Below, piece by piece: positions 47,934 to 58,407 of a DNA stretch of 64,000 nucleotides (positions within the stretch are counted from its first letter, which is position 1; the number at the start of each line of letters is the position of its first letter). The stretch lies in assembly GCA_004335835.1 (NCBI GenBank), contig RWJK01001898.1:1-64000 (forward strand). The letters are read 5' to 3'. The stretch is from Scenedesmus sp. ARA3 (lineage: Eukaryota > Chlorophyta > Chlorophyceae > Sphaeropleales > Scenedesmaceae). Made by a program: the position numbers and the translations under genes. Below the pieces are notes generated by a model. It had not been told where the DNA came from. It worked only from the letters and a program-made list of their open reading frames with translations, and ran no database searches.

Positions 47934-50900
47934 CTCGCTGGACACAGTCTTAGTGTTGTACTTGTTGTCCCAGAACATGGTGCTGATGCGGTACAGCTGC
48001 TGGATGCTCAGCACAGGGCATATGTTCTTTGTGATGTACTCCAGGCTCTTCCTTGGCTTGTTGCCGATCACCAGGAAGCCGACTGCCTGCCGGATGCACT
48101 TGAGCTCCTCCCAGCACTGGCCCACCCAGTCGGAGCCGGCCTCCATGATCCAGGACTCCACTCGCGACAGGCCCGTCTTCACGTACTCGCCGTTGCTGAA
48201 GGAGCAGCACCTGCGCAGGTATGCATGCATGGACGGCATCAAGGCAGCAGAGTGACGCAGCAGGATGAGAACAGGGGTAGGATGTTGAGCAGTAAGGCCC
48301 CACTCGGCGCCGTGCTCCATGATCCAGGCCTCCACCTGCCAGCCGCCCGCCTTCACGTGCTCGCCGTTGCTGAAGGAGCAGCACCTGCAGGGGCAGAAGT
48401 AGGCAGTGCATCTCATCAGTGTCATCCGCACACACGTTTTTTGGTATGACAAACAAGAAGAAACGTCATCCGTGCTGGTGATGTGATGCAGCACACAGCT
48501 GACATGGCGGCCCATCAAACAGCCGCCCTTTGCCAACAGCAAGGACTGCCTATCCACCTGTTCCAGCACATGCATGCAAGTTTGCACAAGCACAACGCCT
48601 GAACATAAACCAGCATCCCAGGCACCACTTACTCCGGCACAGCAGCAGCAGGTTGGAGAGCGTCACGTTGACAAAGTTGAACAGCTGCTTGAACAGCGCC
48701 TGCGCCAGCGGCTTGGGCACGTGGTTCTTGCGCAGCGTCATCAGCAGCTCGTCAAACACAGCCAGCAGGTCGCCCCAGGCCTTGCTCTGCACGGCGGCTG
48801 TAGGAGCCGCTCCGCTGCCGCTGCCGCTGCTGCGGGGGGTGGGGGCGCCGATGCAGCACCTCTGCATGCACAGGAAAGCAGGACATGCGTCGTTGGCGCA
48901 GTTCACTTGCATCAAGTGACAACAGCGGGAAGTGGCCACGCTGCAGGTGTTGCATTGTAGGCAAGGTTGGCGGGCATGCAGGCAGCGGCTCACCAGCATG
49001 GGCTTGATGCTCTTCTTCACGTTTTCGCGCATCATGGCATAGATGGTCTGCACAAACTCGTCCTGCTGCTGCTTGAACATCAGCGCGGGGTACTTGGCCT
49101 CCACCGGGTCGCAGTCACTCACGAAGCCGCCATCGATGCACGCTGGGTCTGAATACAAGACGGATGGGCGAAGCAGTAAAGCATGAAGTTGTATGCATGC
49201 GATTGAGTGCACGTGCATTAAGGACTGGCATCAGCAGCAGCCACGGGTGGAGCGAGAGCTCCGCCGCAAGCTACATCAAAAGTGCTCATCAGCAGACGTG
49301 ACATGCAGGCACGTCAACACACAGCATCGACATCGTTGCAGAAGTGAAACAACACATCACTGCAGGCCACGCGCACCAGCCATGGGCTGCCTGGCACAAG
49401 CTCACCCATGGTGCCGAAGCCTAGTGCCTGAGCCATACTCTTTGCGGTGCTCATTGGCTTGATGGTGCGCTGCAGCAGGTGCCGCAGCGTTACCGTGTTG
49501 ACCAGCCAGTAGGCGAGGCACGCGTTGTCGCTTGGCTGCCGCTCAATCTGGCCTTTGATAACCTGCGCAGGTGGGGCACACCACATCGGCAGTACACAAC
49601 TTGCTGAAGAACACGTGGAAAGCAATGCGGGGAGCACCGCTCATGCTGGCGTCATAAGAATAAGTGAGTTGCAGCAGACATGTCACAGAGGCAGCGGCTC
49701 AACAGTTCTGCTGCTTTATTCACCCCAAAACAGGCAGAGCCCAGCTTGCTTGACACAGTCATCCGCAAGATGCAGCGCAGCACGTCTCAGTCAACATTGG
49801 TCAAAGTAACGCCACACCTGGGTGATGTCTCCGAACAGGCTGCAGCGGTCCGCCTTGAAGGCCCCCCACTGCAGGCAGGCCCTGATCACCACCAGCGCTG
49901 CCAGTGGCTTGCCCTTGTGGAAGCCCATGGGCTGCGCCAGTGCCGCCAGCAGCTGGTGCTCCTCCGGCTTCTTGTGAGCCAGCTGCTGCTCGTACTGCTT
50001 GCGCTTGTCGCTGATCAGCTGCTGCTGCTTGGCAGAGTAAAGGAGGTGCAGCAACAGTCAATGTCGACACCCACAGTCAAGCGAGGCGTTTCCTGCAAAG
50101 TAAGGATACTGGTACATGTGCCTGCTCTCCAGCACTGAGTATTGCAACTGCACACGGAATGAAGCTGGCAAACAGCTGCAGCAGACAGGCACACGTGCGT
50201 GCTGCACAGCCGCAACTGCAGCAATGCTGAACGTGTCCTGAGGCACACAAAACCTGCAGCAGCAGCAGACCTGTAGCTTGCGCGTCACACCTTCCAGATC
50301 TGTCGCTTGCATCTGAGCCCCAGCCGCGTGGCCCCTGTCTGCGTCCTGCCCCTTCACATGCTCTGCCGCATCCATGGCTGCTGCAGGTGCAGCAACGGCA
50401 ACCGAATTGCCCAGTGGGCATGCGAAGCCGGACATGCTGCTCTGCAGGTGCTGCAGGAAGATGGCCGCCTGCGCTGTGTCCGCCATGCCCTCTGCGGGTG
50501 TAGCAGCTGCTTCGTTGGGCAGCACAACCATGGCGTGGCCTGGCCCCACAGGAGGATGAGGGGACTCGAAGGTTGGCTGCTGCTGGGCCTTTGGTGGGGA
50601 GCCTGGGAACCGAGGGTGAGCAAGCACATAGGGGTGGCTGCCTGGCGAAGGCAGGGTTGCAGCTGGGCTGCTACGGGGCTTGCAGGAACGGAACTGAAGC
50701 ACGCAAGAGCAGCAGCAGCAACAATAATATGTTGAGGACGCAGGGCTGGCTGCTGGCCATGTCAGGGATATGGCTCGGCTGCAGCTCGCTTGCAGGAAAC
50801 CAGCTGCAGGAGGCATGCAGCACAAGAAGTATGTGGGCAGCATCAGCAGCCACTGTTTGGTGAGGACGCAGGGATGACTGTCTGGTGATGGCAAGGGTGC

Positions 50901-51333
50901 TGCTCGGCCACAGCCGGCTTGCAGGAAAGCAGCTGCGCATGCATACAGCACAAGAAGTGTGTGGGCAGCATCAACAGCCACTGTTTGGTGAGGACGCAGG
51001 GGTGACTGTCTGGTGATGGCAGGGGTGCTGCTCGGCCACAGCCGGCTTGCAGGAAAGCAGCTGCGCATGCATACAGCACAGGAAGCATCGCAGCATCAGC
51101 AGCCAATGTTTATCTTGATGCAGGAATGGCTGCCTGGTCATGGCAGGGCTGTGGCTGGTCTGCTCCTCACTTGCAGGACAGAACCTGCAGTAGGCAGCAC
51201 AGGAAGCAAGATAGGCAGCATCAGCAGCCACTGACATGCAGTGCTTGCCAGACTTCGGACAGCTCCCCTCACCTGGCCATGAGTGCTCCCCATAACTGTC
51301 ACCTTCTTGCAGGCATGCCCAGGGGTTGCCAAG

Positions 51334-51385
<52 letters not shown>

Positions 51386-51613
51386 GGGCTCAACTGCCCC
51401 TGGAAAGCAGTGCCACTTGCGCTGCATGGCAGTTGATGGTGGGCAGGAGCAGCAGCCGAGCTGCTGAGAGGCCTGTAGTGGATGCCACGTGAGGGATACT
51501 GCTCGTTGGGTGCCATACTGTGCAGTTGGTCCAGCCTGCACCAGAACAAGTACAACAGCAGCAGCTGTCAACGGCCACGGAGAATCCCCTGGTAAGGCAG
51601 GATGTAGCGACAT
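47934..51613 (-). CDS. Dilute (DIL) domain protein resembling a myosin XI cargo-binding tail, without motor
   Basis: Exons on the minus strand: 51579-51613 (tentative start), 51303-51535, 50271-50602, 49818-50027, 49406-49562, 48994-49148, 48633-48861, 47934-48210, about 540 residues. The globular-tail signature of plant myosin XI is clear: GKPLAALVVIRACLQWGAFK, then DNACLAYWLVNTVTLRHLLQRT, VEAKYPALMFKQQ, LFNFVNVTLSNLLLL, CCSFSNGEYVKTG, ELKCIRQAVGFLVI and CPVLSIQQLYRISTMFWDNKY. In myosins this domain binds organelle or vesicle receptors. The 5' part is Gln/Ser/Pro-rich linker, and no ATPase head lies before the next gene. The 48633/48210 junction does not join in phase with canonical sites (about one base off). 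The usual C-terminal helix after SSE is not found. The gene could therefore be damaged, or the sequence wrong there. Confidence 0.78.
48303..48386 (-). pseudogene. Exon echo of the last DIL exon
   Basis: On the minus strand this repeats the CCSFSNGEYVKTG...WIMEAGSDW codons of the exon at 47934-48210, with acceptor. The frame then runs into sequence unrelated to the DIL domain (GLTAQHPTP). The copy lies upstream of the real exon. Confidence 0.85.
50678..51200. repeat. Tandem array of ~110-129 bp units within a DIL-gene intron
   Basis: GCTTGCAGGA-containing units begin near 50678, 50788, 50917, 51045 and 51169. Two neighbouring units are nearly identical (GCATGCATACAGCACAAGAAG, GTTTGGTGAGGACGCAGG, CTCGGCCACAGCCG). 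The array lies in the intron between 50602 and 51303. On the minus strand it makes repeated open-frame text that is not coding. Confidence 0.88.
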
Positions 51614-52206
51614 ACTGAAGCACTGTTTAGGCAAAACTGCAACTAGGATAAGGTGCTTGCACAATGACAGAGCTCTGGCGGACCTTGAACGCTGCAAATG
51701 GTGATTCCCGCGCTCGCTTGATTACTCCACGATGTATGGCTTACTGCATGTCCAGCAACACACAACCAAATTATTTCTTCATACAGATGTTCGCTGCGTG
51801 CCCATCTGCATCAGTTCAGCCTGATGCTTTGAAAACTGTTGCAGGCGGGTTCAGTCTCCCGAGTGGTCCCGGAACCATCCCACATCAACAGTGCTTCAAA
51901 GAAGGCTTCGAAAATCAATCAGATCGACTGAATGAATACATGTTTGCAGTATCTAGATTCCACAAACAGGACCACCACAGCTCAGAAGCAGTAGTGCCAG
52001 GCCTGGACCACCTGTCAGGGATGTCGCGATAACCATCGTATGCTGCAAGAATCAACAGTGTTAAGGACATCATGCATGCACACTTAATATCTGCGCTGTT
52101 GCCACAACAAGCAACCAACATAGTTGCACTGGTGCCTGCTCACAATCAGCTGCGGCAGCGCTGCTAGCATGGTCAGCAGCCGGTGCCGGCCCAGCCAGCA
52201 GCACAC

Positions 52207-52243
<37 letters not shown>

Positions 52244-52549
52244 GTGGTGGTGGTGGTCTGCGACGGCTGCTGTTGAAGCAGAGGAGACAGAAACAACCCA
52301 CCACGGTTGATCTGCCGGTGCTGTTGGTGCTGCTTTGCTTCGCATCGATCTCCTGGCCAGCATCCTGCTGTGATCATCTGGATTCCTGCAGGCGCTGCTG
52401 CAGCAGCGCTACTATTCCCACTGCACACTGCCAGCAACATTGTGGCAGTGCCAACAGCAACTCTGCAATAACACGGTGCCAGTGCAATCGACGGCCCGAG
52501 GTCCACAGAGGGCTCCCATGAGCCCGGAGCTGCACACAGGCTGCTGCAG
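51614..52549. other. Intergenic between DIL and DEG15 genes
   Basis: No supported gene. A (CTG)n/(GGT)n compound repeat lies at about 52206-52256. The DEG15 3' UTR and the DIL promoter must be here. Confidence 0.45.
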
Positions 52550-52848
52550 TCACAGCTTGCTATGTGACTGTGATTTTGAGCCGCCGATGCTCACACCCTT
52601 CAACTGCCTGCCCAACCGCTCTACTGCTGCTGCAGCTGCACCGCCGCTGCTGCAGCTGCTGCTGTTGCTGGGCGCTGCTGGCAACGGCAGTGGCTGCTGC
52701 AACGCCCACAGCCGTGACCCTGCAGGATCCTTCAAATCTAATGCTTGCAGCTCCTGCAGCATTGCTGCTGCAGCAGCAGCCTCCTCATGTAACCTGCTGC
52801 TGCCGCCGCCGCCAGCGCCTGCAGCATCAGTGTGTGGATCAGCCAACA

Positions 52849-52905
<57 letters not shown>

Positions 52906-53515
52906 TTCGCTGCGCCCAGGCCCACAGGGGCCGCAGCTCAGCAGCAGCAATGCAGAAGTTGCAGTGCGGCAGCGTAGCGCCCCGCGCATGTCTGGCATTG
53001 CTGGTCACCAAGCCCACCAACTGACCTCGGCTGTTGACTAATGCGCCGCCACTAGCGCCGCCATGCACTGCTGCTGTTGTGATCAGCATCGACGGCTTGC
53101 TGCTGCTGCTGCTGCCGATACCATGCAAGCCTGCTGCTGCTGCTGCTGGCTGCAAGCTCAGTTCACTGCTTCCGCTGCTGCTTCCACCATTACTGCTGTT
53201 ACTGCTGCTGCTGTTGGCCAGTGCAACCACCCTGGCAGCACAGCCAGATGTGACAGCTGGCGGCCAGGGCAGTCCCGGGCCAAACAAGCCATGCCCAATC
53301 ACAAACACATCAGAGCCGGGCGCAGCATCCTCACCAGCAGCACACAGCTGCAGCGGCCGCAGCATGTGCTGCTGCTGCTGCTGCTGCTGCTGGCGCCTTT
53401 GCAGCTGGCTGAATGCCTGGCTGCTGCTGGCAGTGTGTAGGGGCGGCAGCTGCAGCTGCAGTACAGCTATGTCCAGGTAGCCTTGGAAGCGGTACAGCAG
53501 CCTGGCAGGGAGCCA

Positions 53516-53547
<32 letters not shown>

Positions 53548-53595
53548 CCTCAGGTGCCAGCCGCACGTTGACTGCGTCCGCACGACATAGCCACC

Positions 53596-53632
<37 letters not shown>

Positions 53633-53951
53633 AGCATTAGCTTGCTCCAATGTTGCTGCTGCAAGATGATTGTCCAGGTGGGCGCTGCTGTGCTGCTGCA
53701 GCTTCGGCCACCACTCCTGCTGCCCAGCCCTGCTGCTGCTACTCCCACTACCACGCACCTGCCGGCCGTTGCCATACGCATTGCCGCTGCCACCGTTCCT
53801 GCTGGTGCTGCTGCCGCTGCTGCTGCTGTCCTTGAACAGGTGTGCATTTGTCAGCACCAGCCCTGAGGCTGTCAGCAGCACGCCGCTGCCCCAGGAGCGC
53901 CCCACCCTCACCATCACCACACCAGCCTGAGCAGCCTGCAGGGCATCTGCA

Positions 53952-53994
<43 letters not shown>

Positions 53995-54057
53995 TAGCTG
54001 TAAGGCAGCAGTTCGGCTTTGGGGTGGCAGCAGCTGTATATGATGAGTGCAAATGAA

Positions 54058-54113
<56 letters not shown>

Positions 54114-54207
54114 GTCGAGGAAAGTGTAGCCCTTGCAGGAACGTGTCCTTCAACAGCAGCGGTGCTGCTGCAGTGGCCTGCTGATAATTGCATTCTACTA
54201 ATCAACG

Positions 54208-54247
<40 letters not shown>

Positions 54248-54845
54248 AGCTCCAGTATATGCCTTACACTGCTGCTGCAGCCCTGGAGCAGACACAACCG
54301 TCTGCTGCTGCAGCAGCTGCTGCAGCGCTGCCCTGGCGCCACTGCCTACATCAGGATCTGCTGCTGCTGCTGCTGCTGCTGCCAGGTGTGGTGTTGCAAT
54401 GCCCAAGTAGAGCTCCACCTGGCTGCTGCTGTTGCTGAGTGGCAGGCACAGCATGCCTATCAGGCGGTGGCAGCACCTGCAGCAGCAAGCAGCCGCACAT
54501 GTGGAGGGGCAAGGGTGAGGCAACACGCGGAAGCTGACATCGCGCACTGGCAACATGTTGAAGAAGCGCAACAGAGCATGCACAACAAAGGACCGCACAG
54601 GCACCTCACAGCGGGGACGCGCACAACCCGCCACCACAGCAGTGCTGCTGCAACAGTTGCACTAGCAGATGCAGCAAGCTCAGGGAGCGCCCACACTCGG
54701 CAGCAACAGGTTGCAATTAGCAATCAAGGCGGGCATGTGTACAGGATCAGCAGCAGCAGCAGCAGCAGCAGCAAGCTCACCTGCAGCTGATGGCGCCGCC
54801 TTCCATGCCAGGCATCACCCGCGCATCCACAATGAACAGCGCAGG

Positions 54846-54888
<43 letters not shown>

Positions 54889-55096
54889 TTTGTGCTACCT
54901 TTACTGCTGACTAGCTGGCTGCTTGCTGCTGCTGCTGCTGCCGGCTGCTGCAGCACATTGGACACGATGCCAGTTATCAGTGCTCCATGGAACTGGTGTG
55001 GCGCCAGGCAGCCGAATGGCGAGCCGCTGATGGACACAGGCAGGCCAGGCTGCGGCCTGCCACTACATGTGCACTGCTGAGCAGCTGCTGCTGGTG

Positions 55097-55139
<43 letters not shown>

Positions 55140-55866
55140 CTGCTGTGGTGCTGGCTGCTGTACCTGCAGCAGTGCGACATGGCCCAGCATGCTAGGGGTG
55201 GCTGACTCCAGCGGCTGCTGGCCTGCAGCAAAGTTTGAGAAGATCAACACAAGCAACAGGACCGGAAAGCAGCACATAGACTGTCGGTTGTGGATGTTTT
55301 TTCCTGTGTTTGCGTGTGCGCAAGGGCAGCATGCTTGCATGCAGTGCTGGTCAGAGCAGGTCATCACTGTCCCAAGCTGCACATGCAAGTGACCAGCGGC
55401 TGAAGTGGCTACATGGCTGCGCCGCATGCGCCCATCGATTGCGCCGGCACAGCTGATCATATCTGCACAGATTTGGACATCAAGCAGCCAATTTAGCTGC
55501 AGTTGCTGCTGCTGCTGCTGCCCGCACCTGCCAGGAACCAGCCCAGCTTCCAGCTGCCCACCCCTGAGCTGTTTGCTGACGTCAGCAGCTTCTCAGCAGC
55601 AGCCAGCACAGCAGGCAGCGGCAGCACCCGCAGCAGCTTTGCAGGAAGCCGCACCAGCTGCTGCTGCTGCTGCTGCTGCTGCTGAGGTGGTGCACGTACT
55701 TCGCCGCAGCACAGCTGCTGCTGCTGCTGCTGCTGCTGCTGATGCAGCAGTACAGAGAGCTCCACGCCTGGCAGCAGGCTGGCTGCTGTTGCCTGGGTCA
55801 CGTTTGACCGTTGACTTTGCTGCAGGAAGGGGTACAGGCTGCTCACTGGGGCCAGTACATGCAGCA

Positions 55867-55903
<37 letters not shown>

Positions 55904-56056
55904 ACCTGGCAGCAGCAGGCCACTGCATGACAGCGTGGTGCGGCCATTTCTGAAGGTGTGGAATGCTGCATAGTTTGACTTGACTGCTTTGCTGTCCGGG
56001 CCTGTGACTTCTACTTGCACAGGCAGCACTGCTACAACAGGTGTGAAGTGCTGCAT
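52550..56056 (-). CDS. DEG15: Peroxisomal DEG15/TYSND1-type trypsin-like protease with PTS1
   Basis: Three exons on the minus strand: 55528-56056, 54781-55222, 52550-54476, in phase, 965 residues. The N-terminal half has the DEG15-specific region: VEVTGPDSKAVKSNYAAFH, TTLSCSGLLLPG, WKLGWFLAG, then FGCLAPHQFHGALITGIVSN and the hallmark ARVMPGMEGGAIS. The protease domain has its triad: His in LVLTNAHLF, Asp in YLDIAVLQL, and Ser in HGGASGGALVNSRGQLVG. VFVIGHGLFGPGLPWPP is typical for the family. The protein ends in HSKL, a canonical peroxisomal PTS1. Plant DEG15 and animal TYSND1 cleave PTS2 presequences and process peroxisomal enzymes. Long Gln and Ser runs from (CAG)n/(AGC)n interrupt the linkers, so the protein is longer than the usual about 700 residues. 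Start chosen at the ATG (MQHFTPVVAVLPV) that mirrors the plant N-terminus. Confidence 0.95.
54058..54112 (-). repeat. In-frame (CAG)n encoding poly-Gln in DEG15
   Basis: The longest of about eight CAG runs in the DEG15 coding strand; others are near 52853-52901, 53367-53391, 53599-53631, 54206-54246, 55111-55132, 55665-55683, 55721-55740 and 55868-55901. All keep the frame and fall between conserved blocks, so they are tolerated insertions. Confidence 0.9.
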
Positions 56057-56613
56057 GGGTGCGTGGCTGTTTCCTGCCGCAGCTGCAGCTGCTGCTGCCT
56101 CGAAGAATAGCTGCCTGATGCAGCTGCAGAGGGAACAAGGGGGGTTTCTGCTGGCAGAAAGGGTTGGGCACTTCTGTCCTGTGCAAGTGTTGCCAGAGCA
56201 AGCTTGATCAGCACAATGAATGCAGGACAGCTGCCACAGGCAGTCTGACAGAACAGGCTGCACTCGTTCAAGGGCTGCTATGCGGGGAGATTAGACTCAT
56301 TTGCTCAGCACCTGATAAGTGCTTGCAGCTGTGCGGGTGCTCAGGGGCTTGGAACGCTACATTGGCAGTTACTGACTGTGTCTGTCGTGACCAGGGCACA
56401 AGCCAAACTCTGGATCGCGCCTTCTTTCTTCAATTCTCTCGTGCTCGCCTGAGTATGTCTCTAAAGCTGCTTTGAGTTCTGCATGTGTGCAGGACAGACA
56501 GCACCAGCTTCCCTCGCAACCTGCAGCAGCAAGGACTTTGTCTCTGCGCGCGAAATGCACATAGAAATATAATTTGACCTTTATTCAAAACTCGACACGC
56601 CTGATCAGCAGCC
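56057..56613. promoter_or_regulatory. Head-to-head intergenic region between DEG15 and PH/WW genes
   Basis: 557 bases separate the two start codons and must carry both promoters. No particular element was recognised. Confidence 0.5.
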
Positions 56614-57668
56614 ATGGCGTCAAGCTTCGCAGCAACCGAGAAGTTTAGGGTCACGATGCAGGACAACGATGGCTCCAGCCAGCGTGTGACGGTGCAACTA
56701 AGCCTAGACGGGCTCAAAATCCTCAACCAAGATGGCTCTCGCACCATGCGCTCCTACAACCTGCGCAACGTGGCCCGCTGGGACCTCATGGACACAAGCA
56801 CAGTCATTTGGACCAAGACAGACGTAGACCTGGAGGAGCACCCGCTCACGCTGTCAGCGGATTCAAATACTGTCCGCAACGTAGTAGACACCCTGGCCAT
56901 GTGCTGCATGCAGTGAGTGCCCTTCAGTCTGCCAAGTTCAAAATCAAAAGCAGCAGCTGCTGGCGCTGCTGTTGCAATTTGCATGCATGCAGTTTGCGTC
57001 TGTTGCAGCTGCTGCTGTACGTATCAAACTTTTCACATAAAAATACGTTGATTTTCCTGTAGGCTGGCAGAGATCATTCAGGAGAAGGACAGGGCGGCAG
57101 CAAGCAACTTGGAGGAGCTTGCGTCAGGCGGAGGCAAGACCAAGAAAGCACAAAAGGTGCGCTACTGCAAGCGTGCAACATCAATGCACCCGTTATCATG
57201 ATTGTGTTGTTTCTCATGATGATACGTTTTAGCATCAGCATCAGAAGCAATAGCAGCAGGAGCAGAGCAAATGCAGCAACAAAGGCGTTCGCTTGCGTCT
57301 GCATTGGTGTGGGTGTTATGGTGTTGAGGCCGCTGGCAGCAACAGCATGCTGTTTGGGCGTGTCAGTACTGCAAAGCATGCATTTCAGTGATCAACCAGT
57401 TCCCCTGCCAAACATGCGCATCAGCTCCACCAACAGCAGGGCGGCCAACTTGAGCAACGCTGCACACGTTCATTACAAATGGCCCCATGACAATGTCTTG
57501 CGCTGCCGCTGCTGCTGCTGCCGCTGCTGCTGCTGCTGCTGCTGCTGTACCTCCCCGCCCCGCATTCACATCCCCGCCCCGCAGCTGCCGTCAGCGGACT
57601 CGGTGCAGTACTGGCGCGCCCCTCACAGCCTGCGTCACACTGCCGCCCTCCCAACAAACTCATTTGCA

Positions 57669-57701
<33 letters not shown>

Positions 57702-57780
57702 GTCAGTGGACTTGGTGCAGTACTGGCGGACCCCTGACAGCCTGCGTCACACTGCTGCTCTTCCAACAGACTCACATGCA

Positions 57781-57831
<51 letters not shown>

Positions 57832-58371
57832 GCCGCCGCAGCTGCCGTCAGTGGACTTGGTGCAGTACTGGCGCGCCCCTGACAAGGCTGGCTGGCTGGG
57901 CAGTCAGGCCGAGGTGATGCGCGTGTGGCGGCGGCGCTGGTTCGTGCTCAAGCAGGGCTACTTGTTCAGGTTCCTCAGCCCCGACGTGTCAGGTGAGGAG
58001 TTGTAGCTTTTAGGGTTGAGGGCTTTGTAGAAGCCACATCAGCAACAGCAGCAGCAGCAACTGCAATATGTTTCTGTGCTCAAGCAGGGCCACCTGCAGG
58101 TTCATCAGCTCCCGACGTGTCAGTTGGGCAGCAGCCAGGGTTGAGGGTATATCGGCTACAGGGTGCTAGTTTGGCAGCAACAGCAGCTGGTTTGAGCTTC
58201 AGCGGGAACCTGCTCAGGGGCCTTAGAGTGTTTGGCGGACACGCAGGAAGGGCGGCCTGTCTGTAATGGAGCTTGTGCGGCTTGCCATGGCATCAGCGAC
58301 AGTGGCAGCAGTCGGCGTTGGGGACTGTTCATGATGGCATTGACTGCACTTCGCGGGGATATAGTCTGATT

Positions 58372-58407
<36 letters not shown>

